From contig JACCSZ010000015.1 in assembly GCA_013812695.1 (NCBI GenBank), forward strand, positions 1 to 15,782: a stretch of 15,782 bases of DNA. Direction: 5' to 3'. Below, in pieces: positions 6,432 to 14,215 of this stretch. Numbering within the stretch: position 1 is the first letter of the stretch; each line of letters starts with the position of its first letter. The notes beneath the pieces are model-generated. The model did not search any database. It had not been told where the DNA came from and saw only the letters and a program-made list of their open reading frames with translations. A program made the translations under genes and the position numbers. This DNA comes from Gemmatimonadales bacterium (GTDB lineage Bacteria > Gemmatimonadota > Gemmatimonadetes > Gemmatimonadales > GWC2-71-9).

Positions 6432-8150
6432 TCAGGCCACGATACCCGCGCCCGCCGCATCGGTTTGCTCGAACACCCGCCCCAGCCATCGCAGCGCCAC
6501 CGCGGCCACTCCGACCACCCCGACCAGCAACGTCACAGCGGCCGGCACGGCCGCCCACCCTCCGAGCGCTCCCCGTGACGCGACGAACGTCCCGGCCGCC
6601 AACACGCCCGGCATCGCCAGCGCCAGGCCGAGGGTCGCGGCGTAGGCGACGATCATCAGCATGTTCTGGCCGAGCGCTTCGACCCCGCCGGGGCGTCCGG
6701 CACCGAGATGAACCCACGCGGGGAACAGCAGCGCGGCGCCGTTCTGGATCAGCATGCCCATGTAGTTCACCCCGGGCAAGCAGATGCCGGCCGCCACCAG
6801 CACGATCGTCCGGCCTTCCAGGCTCAGCTCCATCCCCTGGTTCCCGAGGAAGGCCAAGTACGCGATCAACAGCATTCCGAGCTGGAGCGCCGTGAGCACC
6901 AGCGTCGACGCCGCCGCTTCCGCTGCCACCACTTCGCGGCCGCGGAGCGGATAGCTGCGCAGCAGGTCGAGCTTGAGTAGATCGCTGCGCAGATCGTTCC
7001 GAACCCATTGCGGTCCGAGCAGCAGCAGCATGGCGGCCCACATCGCGGCCAACCAGCCCGCAATGTCCGAGAAGGTTCCGTTCGGGTCGAACGAAAGCAA
7101 TCCCGCGGCCACGGCGGCCACAGCGAATCCGACGACCGTCGTGCGGGCGCGGCGTGTCCGCACGACCGCCAGCAGGTTCTTCCAGAGGATCGCGCCCGCG
7201 GGACGGCCCGCCGGCGCCAGCCGCAGCAACCGCGGCAGCCGGCGATGGGCCGGCCGCGCTGGGACAGAGCCGCCGCTCTCCGACCGCTGACCTGCGCGCT
7301 GGAACGACGCCTCCGCTGCCGCCTCCTCGAACGCGGTATCTGCCCGAACCACCCAGATATAATGGAGCAGAACGAGCGTGAGCGCGGGAATCATCGCACG
7401 CAGCCATTCGTCCACGGAGGCCGACGCCAGCGGACGCACCATCGCCCGGAACGGTGCCAGCAGGATGCGTGGCACGGGCTCGGCCGCCGCCACGGCGAGC
7501 GCATCGAGAAACGCCGCGGGACCACTCGCCCACCCGATCGCCAGGCCCGGCAGCGCCTCCCGAATACTCCAGAGCATGCCGAGCGCTACGCCGGCGAACA
7601 GCACGAGCGAAAGCATTCTGTGCCGAAGCCCGATCCGACCATGCTCGAGCAGGCTGGTGCGCACGAACGAGGCGCCGAGCCGGTGAAAGGAGATCGTGGT
7701 GAGCAACACCCAGATGGAGATCGCCCGGAACCACTGCGAGCTGCCGAAGCGCTCGCGCGACAGGATCAGGGTCCACAACAGGGTATTGAAGAGGATGAGC
7801 AACTGATTGCGCAGGAGCTTGTACTGCACGAGCCCCCGGCGCGACACGGGGCCCGAGAACAGGAAGGTCACCTCCGCCGGCGTATAGGCGAGCACGCGCC
7901 GCTCGACGCCGAACACCCACCCCCATAGCACGGCGGTCAGCACCCCGAGCGCGCCGAGCGGCTCGAGCCAGCGGGCGCCCGCGACCGACGCCGGAGCCGT
8001 CCGAGGTCGCTGCTCCACCGCCACGACCCAGAGGTAGCCGAGCCCGAGCGCCAGGGCCACGAGATACCGCGGACTGCGAAGCCGGCGGAGCTGCCGAGCC
8101 GCCCGATTGTGCGCGGAGCGTCGAGCCAGATACAGGAAGGCGCGGATCAC
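6432..8150 (-). CDS. ABC exporter membrane subunit
   Basis: Integral membrane protein of 572 residues, probably the permease partner of the ATPase encoded just upstream; its size and character resemble the Pfam 'putative ABC exporter' group. Several hydrophobic segments are visible, for example YLVALALGLGYLWVVAV (near 30), LGVLTAVLWGWVFGV (near 92), MLSLVLFAGVALGML, TTVVGFAVAAVAAGLLSF, WLAAMWAAMLLLLG and AVTLLVGVVGVAAVAL at the C-terminus. A basic N-terminus (ARRSAHNRAARQLRRLRSPR) suggests a cytoplasmic end. Cytoplasmic stretches such as RAGQRSESGGSVPARPAHRRLPRL separate two membrane halves. Translation starts at GTG 8150, overlapping the ATPase stop (GTGA). The substrate cannot be told from sequence. 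Confidence 0.85.
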   Translation of the reverse strand: MIRAFLYLARRSAHNRAARQLRRLRSPRYLVALALGLGYLWVVAVEQRPRTAPASVAGARWLEPLGALGVLTAVLWGWVFGVERRVLAYTPAEVTFLFSGPVSRRGLVQYKLLRNQLLILFNTLLWTLILSRERFGSSQWFRAISIWVLLTTISFHRLGASFVRTSLLEHGRIGLRHRMLSLVLFAGVALGMLWSIREALPGLAIGWASGPAAFLDALAVAAAEPVPRILLAPFRAMVRPLASASVDEWLRAMIPALTLVLLHYIWVVRADTAFEEAAAEASFQRAGQRSESGGSVPARPAHRRLPRLLRLAPAGRPAGAILWKNLLAVVRTRRARTTVVGFAVAAVAAGLLSFDPNGTFSDIAGWLAAMWAAMLLLLGPQWVRNDLRSDLLKLDLLRSYPLRGREVVAAEAAASTLVLTALQLGMLLIAYLAFLGNQGMELSLEGRTIVLVAAGICLPGVNYMGMLIQNGAALLFPAWVHLGAGRPGGVEALGQNMLMIVAYAATLGLALAMPGVLAAGTFVASRGALGGWAAVPAAVTLLVGVVGVAAVALRWLGRVFEQTDAAGAGIVA

Positions 8151-8884
8151 CCCCGCGGCTCGCCGTCGGGCGTGATCAGCGCGAGGAAGACGTCCTCCAG
8201 CCGGCGTCCGCTCAGCGCGGGCCGGCTCGCGACGATCTCAGCGATCGTGCCGAAGGCGACCGCCGAACCGCCGTTCATGATCAGCACCCTGGTGCAGATC
8301 TCCTCGACCAGGTGCAGCAGGTGCGAACTGAGGATGACCGCCGCGCCCGCTTCGGCGCGGCGGACGATCGTGGCCTTCATGCGGCGGATGCCGACGGGGT
8401 CCAGGCCCGTCAGCGGCTCGTCCAACAACAGGGCGCGCGGGTCGTGCAGCAGTCCGCACGCGATGGCGAGCTTCTGCTTCATGCCACGGGACAGCTCGCC
8501 GGGCAGGGCGGTGCGCTTGGCCGCGAGATCGAGCTCGCCGAGCAAGTCCGGAATGCGGGTCTCCACATCGGCGACCTGGTACAGGCGCCCGACGAACCGA
8601 AGGTGTTCTTCGACCGTGAGATAATCGAACAGGTGCGGCTCGTCAGGGATGAAGGCCAGCAGCGACTTCGCCGCCACCGCCTCGGTGGCCAGGTCGTGAT
8701 CTCCGATCCGGATCCGGCCACGACTCGGGATGATGATGCCTGCCAGGCTGCGGATGGTGGTAGTCTTCCCGGCGCCGTTCGGCCCCACCAGGCCCAGCAC
8801 CTCGCCCGGCTCGACCTGGAACGAGAGCCCGCGTACCGCGAAGAAGTCACCATACAATTTGTCGAGCCCGTCGACACGGATCAT
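8147..8884 (-). CDS. ABC transporter ATP-binding protein
   Basis: Nucleotide-binding subunit of 245 residues that should power the membrane protein encoded downstream. Walker A GPNGAGKT is at 34-41, the signature LSRGM at 131-135, Walker B ALLLDE at 151-156 and the switch histidine H188 in ILSSHLL. At the Q-loop position there is FIPDEP (D81 instead of Q), which I regard as usual for ABC-2-type exporters rather than a defect. The C-terminal LEDVFLALI is also typical of that class. The ATG at 8884 is chosen because GGGAGG (8894 down to 8889) precedes it by 4 nt and the product then begins MIRVDGLDKLYG. An upstream ATG at 8980 would only add low-complexity residues. It is divergent from the gene at 9023. 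Confidence 0.93.
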   Translation of the reverse strand: MIRVDGLDKLYGDFFAVRGLSFQVEPGEVLGLVGPNGAGKTTTIRSLAGIIIPSRGRIRIGDHDLATEAVAAKSLLAFIPDEPHLFDYLTVEEHLRFVGRLYQVADVETRIPDLLGELDLAAKRTALPGELSRGMKQKLAIACGLLHDPRALLLDEPLTGLDPVGIRRMKATIVRRAEAGAAVILSSHLLHLVEEICTRVLIMNGGSAVAFGTIAEIVASRPALSGRRLEDVFLALITPDGEPRG

Positions 8885-8929
8885 GCGGCCTCCCGCCGGA
8901 CGCGGCCTTCCAGGGGCCGCCTTCCGGGG

Positions 8930-8956
8930 TGAAACTTTCGTCTGTGGCCCGACGTC
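8930..8956 (+). promoter_or_regulatory. Candidate ECF-sigma promoter upstream of the 9023 gene
   Basis: TGAAAC at 8930-8935 (continuing TTT) is followed after 17 nt by CGTC at 8953-8956. This matches the shared ECF pattern TGAAAC, 16-17 nt, CGTA/CGTC known from B. subtilis sigma-W/M-type promoters. It lies in the divergent spacer, reading towards the membrane protein gene, and would leave a leader of about 60 nt. No sigma factor gene is in the window. Confidence 0.4.
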
Positions 8957-9022
8957 TCTCGTTGGAACATGTCCCCCCACCTGGGTGCGGACCTACCGCG
9001 TGCGGCCTGGAGGCCGAACCCT

Positions 9023-9745
9023 ATGCGAAGCTACTGGATGCGGATTATGGTCGGCGCCTTCGCCGTGTTTGCGATCGGCATGGTGGCCGTTACGCTGTTC
9101 CGGCGGGGCCGAGACAAGGTCACCGAGGTCGTGTCGGGCTCGGGCCCCTTGAGCCTGTCCGTCCCGTTCGTACCATTCCAGATCGACGGCACCAGGTTCG
9201 GCACGGTCGAGCGGGTGGTCATCAATCGCGACGCGCCCAAGAAGGTGTCCTCGGTCGACCTCGAGGTACAACTCGACGATTCGCTGGTGGCGCAGGGGCT
9301 CGCCGGTTGCCGCCTCGCGGCCAACCTGCAGAGCGATTCCACAAGTGCCGGCGACGTCAACGTGGAAGTGAACCGGATGAATGATCGCGCCTTCTTCTTC
9401 TGCGCCAAGAGCGACTCCGCGCTGGTGCCGTTTGGGACGGTGACGTTGAATCCGGGCGAGGTGACGGTGCCCCTGCTGGTGCCCCAAGGCGTCGCCGAGA
9501 CTCTCCGGAGCGGCCAGTGGGGAGACGAGGCCGATTCATCCGATGTGCTCGCCGAGCGCGCGGATTCGCTGGCGGACCACGCCGAGAGCATTGCCGACTC
9601 GATCGCTGACCTGCAGGGTGAGCGGCAGGCAGCGGTCCGACTCGTCCGGTCGCGGCTGGGCGACTCCCTGCGTGCGGCGGGCAAGCACCGCGCGGACTCG
9701 CTGCACCGGGCGCTTCGCGTGGCGGACTCCGTGGAGGGCAGCTAG
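9023..9745 (+). CDS. Single-pass membrane protein with hendecad-repeat C-terminus, function unknown
   Basis: I do not recognise this gene. The 240-residue product has one N-terminal membrane anchor (MRIMVGAFAVFAIGMVAVTLF, about 6-26) followed by basic RRGR, so the bulk is probably periplasmic if R/K fix the topology the usual way round, but topology is uncertain. Residues about 45-155 look like a beta-rich domain. It has a segment FGTVERVVINRDAPKKVSSVDLEVQL slightly reminiscent of MCE/MlaD domains, too weak to name. C96 and C127 could form a disulfide. Residues 174-240 are helical with an [AG]DS[LIV] motif at 180, 191, 213, 224 and 234, an 11-residue (hendecad) period. GGAGG at 9009-9013, 9 nt upstream, supports the ATG at 9023; an ATG at 8969 in the same frame would add a proline-rich tail before the anchor. 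Confidence 0.75.
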   Translation: MRSYWMRIMVGAFAVFAIGMVAVTLFRRGRDKVTEVVSGSGPLSLSVPFVPFQIDGTRFGTVERVVINRDAPKKVSSVDLEVQLDDSLVAQGLAGCRLAANLQSDSTSAGDVNVEVNRMNDRAFFFCAKSDSALVPFGTVTLNPGEVTVPLLVPQGVAETLRSGQWGDEADSSDVLAERADSLADHAESIADSIADLQGERQAAVRLVRSRLGDSLRAAGKHRADSLHRALRVADSVEGS

Positions 9746-9756
9746 CTTCGCAGGTC

Positions 9757-10368
9757 ATGCTTCTCGTCCTCGACAACTACGACAGCTTCACGTATAACCT
9801 GGTGCAGTTCGCCGGCGAGCTCGGCGCCGACCCCGTGGTCCATCGAAACGACGCTCTGAGTGTGGAGGACGCCCTCGCGATGGAGCCCGAAGCCATCGTC
9901 ATCTCGCCGGGGCCGTGCACGCCACGCGAAGCCGGCATCAGCGTGCCGCTGGTGCGCGCCGCGGCCGCCGCGGGCATCCCGCTCCTCGGCGTGTGCCTGG
10001 GTCATCAATCCATCGGCGAGGCATTTGGCGGTCAGGTGGTCCGGGCGGATCGGCCGATGCACGGCAAGACCACCATGGTGGCGCATCTGGGCCACCCGCT
10101 GTTTGGCGGACTTCCGTCGCCCTTCGAGGCCATGCGATACCACTCGCTCGTCGTAGCCACGGCCGATGTACCCGGCGAGCTCGAGGTCGCCGCCTGGTCG
10201 GATGATCGGCCGGTGGGCAGCGAGATCATGGCCCTCTGCCATCGGGAGTTGCCGGTGTACGGCGTGCAGTTCCACCCCGAGTCCGTAGGCACCAGCCACG
10301 GCAAGCGAATTCTCGCCAACTTTCTGGAATTGGCCCGCAGCCGCCCAGCCCCGTCCGCGCATACCTAA
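9757..10368 (+). CDS. Anthranilate/aminodeoxychorismate synthase glutamine amidotransferase (TrpG/PabA)
   Basis: Class I glutamine amidotransferase of 203 residues that releases ammonia from glutamine for a chorismate-using partner (TrpE or PabB). The opening LLVLDNYDSFTYNLVQ is diagnostic of this group. The triad is complete: C80 in GVCLGHQ, and H173 and E175 in GVQFHPES. SPGPCTP (50-56) and HGKTTMV (102-108) are also conserved features. Neither trpE nor pabB is adjacent, so the sequence does not tell whether it serves tryptophan, folate or both; it may be an amphibolic subunit. The gene starts 11 nt after the stop of the 9023 gene and ends 84 nt before kdsB. Confidence 0.93.
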   Translation: MLLVLDNYDSFTYNLVQFAGELGADPVVHRNDALSVEDALAMEPEAIVISPGPCTPREAGISVPLVRAAAAAGIPLLGVCLGHQSIGEAFGGQVVRADRPMHGKTTMVAHLGHPLFGGLPSPFEAMRYHSLVVATADVPGELEVAAWSDDRPVGSEIMALCHRELPVYGVQFHPESVGTSHGKRILANFLELARSRPAPSAHT

Positions 10369-10418
10369 CCTATTCACAGCGCAGCCTATAGCCTCCCTGC
10401 GGCAGGTCGGCACAGCTT

Positions 10419-10447
10419 TTGACTCGCCCCCGCCCAGCAATTACCTT
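10419..10447 (+). promoter_or_regulatory. Candidate promoter for the kds operon
   Basis: TTGACT at 10419-10424 is followed after 17 nt by TACCTT at 10442-10447. The -35 element matches the sigma-70 consensus at 5 of 6 positions, the -10 only at 3 of 6. The kdsB start (GTG 10450 or ATG 10453) lies directly downstream, so the transcript would have little or no leader. No Shine-Dalgarno site is visible before kdsB, which fits. Confidence 0.3.
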
Positions 10448-10452
10448 TCGTG

Positions 10453-11196
10453 ATGCGCGTCCTGGGAATCATTCCGGCTCGTCTGGCATCGACTCGACTC
10501 CCCAATAAACCGCTCCAGCTGCTGGCCGGTGAGCCGCTCATCACCCGGGTCATCCAGCGCGTCGTGGCCCATGGCATCCTGCAGGATCTTGTAGTGGCCA
10601 CCGATTCGCAGGACATTGCTCGCGTCGTGGATCGGGCCGGGATTCGCTCGATTCTGACCCACGATGGCCATCTCTCGGGCACCGATCGCGTGGCCGAGGC
10701 GGCGGGGCGGCCAGAGTTCGCCGGTTTCGACGCGGTGGCGAACGTGCAAGGCGACGAGCCGTTCGTGTCGCGCGAAGCCTTGGCGGGCGCCATCGAGCGG
10801 ATCGGCCAAGGCGACGACATCGGCACCGCCGCCGCTCCGCTGGCCGCCGAGGATGCCCCCGATCCGGCGCGGGTCAAGGTCGTCACGGACGCGCGGGGCA
10901 GGGCGCTGTACTTTTCGCGGGCAGTGATCCCCCATCGCCGCGAGGCGACGGATCCGGCGACCGACCTGTACTGGCAGCACGTCGGTCTGTACGTGTACAC
11001 GCGCGCCGCCCTCGCCACCTGGGTCGGCGCGCAGCCGAGCGCGGCGGAGCAGGCCGAGCGGCTCGAGCAGCTTCGCGCGCTGCACTGCGGCCTCACCATC
11101 GGCGTGGCTCGGCTGTCGGAGGCTGCCCTGCCCGGAGTCGACACCCCGGACGATCTCCGACGGGCGGAAGCACACTGGCACGCACTTCAACGCTAG
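10453..11196 (+). CDS. kdsB: 3-deoxy-manno-octulosonate cytidylyltransferase KdsB
   Basis: CMP-KDO synthetase: activates KDO with CTP to give CMP-KDO and pyrophosphate in the cytoplasm, just before transfer to lipid A. The 247-residue product begins IIPARLASTRLPNKPL (residues 6-21), the nucleotide-binding motif. It has HLSGTDRVAEA near 73-83, NVQGDEPF (97-104), and FSRAVIPH and HVGLYVYTRAALATWV further on, all as in the family. ATG 10453 is preferred; a GTG immediately before it (10450) is equally possible. It is the first gene of the kds block, 4 nt before pyrG, whose product makes its CTP substrate. No ribosome binding site is visible, consistent with the nearly leaderless promoter noted just upstream. 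Confidence 0.95.
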   Translation: MRVLGIIPARLASTRLPNKPLQLLAGEPLITRVIQRVVAHGILQDLVVATDSQDIARVVDRAGIRSILTHDGHLSGTDRVAEAAGRPEFAGFDAVANVQGDEPFVSREALAGAIERIGQGDDIGTAAAPLAAEDAPDPARVKVVTDARGRALYFSRAVIPHRREATDPATDLYWQHVGLYVYTRAALATWVGAQPSAAEQAERLEQLRALHCGLTIGVARLSEAALPGVDTPDDLRRAEAHWHALQR

Positions 11197-11200
11197 GCAC

Positions 11201-12865
11201 ATGACCATGGGTCCGAGCGCGACCAAATACATCTTCGTCACGGGCGGCGTGGTCTCCTCGCTCGGGAAAGGCATCGCCGCCGCGTCGCTGGGACGCCTGC
11301 TGGTCGAGCGCGGCCTCAGCGTGACGATGCAGAAGTTCGATCCCTACATCAACGTCGATCCCGGCACGATGTCGCCCTTCCAGCACGGCGAGGTGTTCGT
11401 CACCGACGACGGCGCCGAGACCGACCTCGACCTGGGCCACTACGAGCGCTTCATCGATCGCTCGCTCTCGCAGCAGAACAACATCACCACGGGCCGCATC
11501 TACCAGACGGTGATCAACAAGGAGCGGCGGGGCGAATATCTGGGCTCCACGGTGCAGGTGATCCCGCACATCACCGACGAGATCAAGAACGCGATCCGCC
11601 GGACGGCGCCCGGGCACGACGTCGTGATTACCGAGATCGGCGGGACGGTGGGCGACATCGAGTCGCTGCCCTTTCTGGAAGCCATCCGGCAGTTCCGCCA
11701 GGAAGTCGGCCGCGACAATGCGATCTTCATCCACCTGACGCTGGTGCCGTACATCGCGGCCGCCGGCGAGCTCAAGACCAAGCCGACGCAGCATTCCGTG
11801 CGTGACCTCATGCAGCTCGGAATCCAGCCCGACATCCTGATCTGCCGAAGCGAGCACCCGATTTCGGCGGACATCAAGCGCAAGATCGCGCTGTTCTGCA
11901 ACGTGGACTTCGGCTGCGTGATCGAGAGTCCCGATGTCCGGTCGATCTACGAGATCCCGCTCCGGTTCCTGGAGCAGGGGTTCGACCGCGAGGTCTGCCA
12001 GCGGCTTCGGCTCGAGACCAAGGAGCCCGATCTCCGCGGGTGGAGGGCGATGACCGACCGCATCCTCTCGCCGGCGCATCGGGTGCGGATCGCGGTCGTG
12101 GGGAAGTACACCGCGCTGCATGACGCCTACAAGTCCGTGAGCGAGGCGCTGATCCACGGCGGGATTCCGCACGACGCCAAGGTCGAGGTCGAATGGATTC
12201 CGAGCGACCGGTTCACCGATCAGGCCGCGGCGGGCCGCCTGCTCACGGAGTTCGACGGGCTGCTCATTCCGGGCGGGTTCGGCGAGCGCGGCGTCGAGGG
12301 CATGATCCACGCGATCCGCTGGGCCCGGGAGAACGATCTGCCGTTCTTCGGTATCTGCCTGGGTCTGCAGGTCGCGATCATCGAGTTCGCCAGGCACGTC
12401 TGCGGCATGCCGGACACCAACAGCACCGAGTTCGACCCCGAATGCGAGGCACCGGTCATCGCGCTCATGCAGACGCAGCGGGACGTGAGTACCATGGGCG
12501 GCACGATGCGGCTGGGCGCGTACACCGCGCGCCTTCGGCCGGGCTCGCGGGTGGCGCAGGCCTACGGCACCAGCGAGATCAGCGAGCGGCACCGGCACCG
12601 GTGGGAAGTCAGCAACGCCTATCGCGACGTCCTCGCGGAGTACGGCCTGCGCCTGTCGGGCCAGTCGCCCGACGGCGGGCTGGTGGAGATCATCGAGCTG
12701 CCGGACCATGCGTGGTTCATCGGCTGCCAGTTCCATCCGGAGCTCAAGTCGCGGCCGACGCGGCCGCACCCGCTGTTCGCCGGGTTCGTCGGCGCGGCCC
12801 TGCGCCGTCGACGGGGTGGCACGCCCGACCAGGCGCGCCCGGAGCTTGCCGGGATCGGGCGCTGA
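11201..12865 (+). CDS. pyrG: CTP synthase PyrG
   Basis: Makes CTP from UTP, ATP and glutamine-derived ammonia. The 554-residue protein has the normal two domains. The N-terminal amidoligase domain runs to about residue 275, with YIFVTGGVVSSLGKGIAAASLG, MQKFDPYINVDPGTMSPFQHGEVFVTDDGAETDLDLGHYERF and EIGGTVGDIESLPFLEA. The C-terminal class I glutaminase has C386 in GICLGLQ, and H512 and E514 in FHPEL. The start may be ATG 11201 or ATG 11207; both precede TKYIFVTGG closely. The stop shares one base with the kdsA start (TGATG). Its position between kdsB and kdsA is consistent with dedicated CTP supply for CMP-KDO, although the same enzyme must also serve nucleic acid synthesis unless a second copy exists elsewhere. 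Confidence 0.98.
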   Translation: MTMGPSATKYIFVTGGVVSSLGKGIAAASLGRLLVERGLSVTMQKFDPYINVDPGTMSPFQHGEVFVTDDGAETDLDLGHYERFIDRSLSQQNNITTGRIYQTVINKERRGEYLGSTVQVIPHITDEIKNAIRRTAPGHDVVITEIGGTVGDIESLPFLEAIRQFRQEVGRDNAIFIHLTLVPYIAAAGELKTKPTQHSVRDLMQLGIQPDILICRSEHPISADIKRKIALFCNVDFGCVIESPDVRSIYEIPLRFLEQGFDREVCQRLRLETKEPDLRGWRAMTDRILSPAHRVRIAVVGKYTALHDAYKSVSEALIHGGIPHDAKVEVEWIPSDRFTDQAAAGRLLTEFDGLLIPGGFGERGVEGMIHAIRWARENDLPFFGICLGLQVAIIEFARHVCGMPDTNSTEFDPECEAPVIALMQTQRDVSTMGGTMRLGAYTARLRPGSRVAQAYGTSEISERHRHRWEVSNAYRDVLAEYGLRLSGQSPDGGLVEIIELPDHAWFIGCQFHPELKSRPTRPHPLFAGFVGAALRRRRGGTPDQARPELAGIGR

Positions 12866-13665
12866 TGCCGTGGACGTTCGGGCGGAGGCCGTTTCTCATC
12901 GCCGGTCCGTGCGTTATCGAACCGGGAGACGTGCTGCCGCGCGTGGCGGAGACCCTCGCGCGTATCGGAGCCGCTCGTGGTCTTCCCGTCTGCTTCAAGG
13001 CCAGCTTCGACAAGGCCAACCGCGCGCGCCGGGACGCGCCGCGCGGCCCGGGCCTCGACGAAGGACTGCGCGTCCTGGAACGCGTGCGTTCGGCGAGCGG
13101 GCTTCCGGTCCTGACCGACATTCACGAGCCGGATCAGGCGGCGGCGGCCGCGCAGGTGGCTGATGCGCTGCAGATCCCCGCATTCCTCTGCCGGCAGACC
13201 GACCTGCTCGCCGCGGCGGGTCGCACGGGTCGACCCGTGAACGTGAAGAAGGGGCAGTGGCTGCAGGCCGAGGCCATGGCCGGCGCGCTCGACAAAGTGC
13301 GGAGCGCCGGCAGCGCCGATGTCGCCGTGACCGAGCGCGGCACCTTCTTCGGCTACGGAGACCTGGTCGTCGACATGCGCAACTTCGCGCGGCTTCGGGC
13401 CGCCACCGGCGCGCCCGTGGTGTTCGACGCCACCCACGCGGTGCAGCAGCCGGGCCAGGGCACGGGGGGCGCGAGCGGCGGCCAGCGGGAGCACATTCCC
13501 GCCTTGCTCGCGGCGGCGGCCGTGGCGGGGGCCGATGGGTTCTTTCTGGAGACCCATCCCGACCCGCCGCGCGCCCTCAGCGATGCCGCAACCCAGTGGC
13601 CGCTGGACCGCCTGGACGAATTGCTGGGGCGGACGCTGGAGCTGTGGAGCCGCGCGCATGATTGA
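12865..13665 (+). CDS. kdsA: KDO-8-phosphate synthase KdsA, metal-dependent type
   Basis: Condenses arabinose-5-phosphate with phosphoenolpyruvate to KDO-8-phosphate. The product has 266 residues in a TIM barrel. FKASFDKANRARRDAPRGPG, TDIHEPDQA, IPAFLCRQTDLLAAAGRTGRPVNVKKGQ and TERGTFFGYGDLVVD are family hallmarks. IAGPCVIE places a cysteine (C16) where Aquifex KdsA has its metal ligand C11 and the E. coli enzyme has asparagine. The other ligands fit: H191 (DATHAV), E229 (LETHPDPP) and D240 (ALSDAATQ), with spacing close to Aquifex C11/H185/E222/D233. It should therefore be the divalent-metal-dependent class. The ATG overlaps the pyrG stop by one base, and the end overlaps kdsC by 8 nt. Confidence 0.97.
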   Translation: MPWTFGRRPFLIAGPCVIEPGDVLPRVAETLARIGAARGLPVCFKASFDKANRARRDAPRGPGLDEGLRVLERVRSASGLPVLTDIHEPDQAAAAAQVADALQIPAFLCRQTDLLAAAGRTGRPVNVKKGQWLQAEAMAGALDKVRSAGSADVAVTERGTFFGYGDLVVDMRNFARLRAATGAPVVFDATHAVQQPGQGTGGASGGQREHIPALLAAAAVAGADGFFLETHPDPPRALSDAATQWPLDRLDELLGRTLELWSRAHD

Positions 13666-14215
13666 CTCGGGCCTGGCGCGGCGCATCCGCCTGCTGGGTC
13701 TCGATGTGGACGGCGTACTGACCGACAACGGCATCTACATCGGCCCCATCGATGGGGAAGCGGTCGAGCTCAAGCGCTTTCACGTTCAGGATGGTCTGGG
13801 TCACGTCCTGATGCGTGCGGCCGAGCTGCCGGTCGTCTGGGTGAGCGGGCGCCATTCCGAAGCCACCTCGCTCCGCGCCCGGGAGCTCCGCGTGGACGAG
13901 GTGCTCCAGGTGCCCGGTCCTCAGAAGGTCGAGGCGTTCGGCGAACTGCTCGAGCGCCGCGGTATCGCGTGGGAAGACGCGGCGTTCGTGGGCGACGACC
14001 TGGCCGATCTGCAGGTACTCCGGCGCGTCGGGCTGCCGATCGCGGTGGCCAACGCGGTGCCGGAGGTGAAGGCCGTGGCGGCGTACGTGACCCTGGCGGC
14101 CGGCGGCCAGGGTGCGGTGCGTGAGGTGATCGAGGCACTGCTCAAAGCCCGCGGTCACTGGCCCGAGCTGCTCGAGCGCTTCTTCTCCGACCCTCCGGCG
14201 GCGCGTGCCGTCTGA
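13658..14215 (+). CDS. kdsC: KDO-8-phosphate phosphatase KdsC
   Basis: HAD-superfamily phosphatase that removes the phosphate from KDO-8-phosphate to give free KDO. The 185-residue product is the expected small tetramer-forming type without a cap domain. Motif I is LDVDGVLTDNG with nucleophile D16 and acid/base D18. Motif II is WVSGRHS, the motif III lysine lies in GPQKVEAF, and motif IV is FVGDDLADL. The C-terminal YVTLAAGGQGAVREVIEALL is a KdsC hallmark. The start at ATG 13658 lies inside the end of kdsA (8-nt overlap). A longer frame from 13535 only adds kdsA shadow sequence. The 3' end overlaps kdsD by 11 nt. Confidence 0.95.
   Translation: MIDSGLARRIRLLGLDVDGVLTDNGIYIGPIDGEAVELKRFHVQDGLGHVLMRAAELPVVWVSGRHSEATSLRARELRVDEVLQVPGPQKVEAFGELLERRGIAWEDAAFVGDDLADLQVLRRVGLPIAVANAVPEVKAVAAYVTLAAGGQGAVREVIEALLKARGHWPELLERFFSDPPAARAV

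Noticed and set aside
6055..7926. 623-codon minus-strand frame overlapping the ABC exporter membrane subunit
   Set aside because: Shifted frame of the permease, rich in R, G and A, running antisense through the 5870 gene; no domain pattern.
8902..8920. GCGGCC/GGCCGC inverted repeat in the ABC ATPase leader
   Set aside because: A 6-bp GC dyad with a 7-nt loop is expected by chance in DNA this rich in G+C; no regulatory context supports it.
9064..9400. MCE/MlaD domain in the 9023 membrane protein
   Set aside because: Only a loose resemblance around residues 59-85; the conserved glycine pattern is incomplete and no Mla genes lie adjacent.
11093..12769. 558-codon open frame on the minus strand opposite pyrG
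   Set aside because: Composition typical of the antisense of high-GC genes; no recognisable domains, and pyrG is complete on the plus strand.
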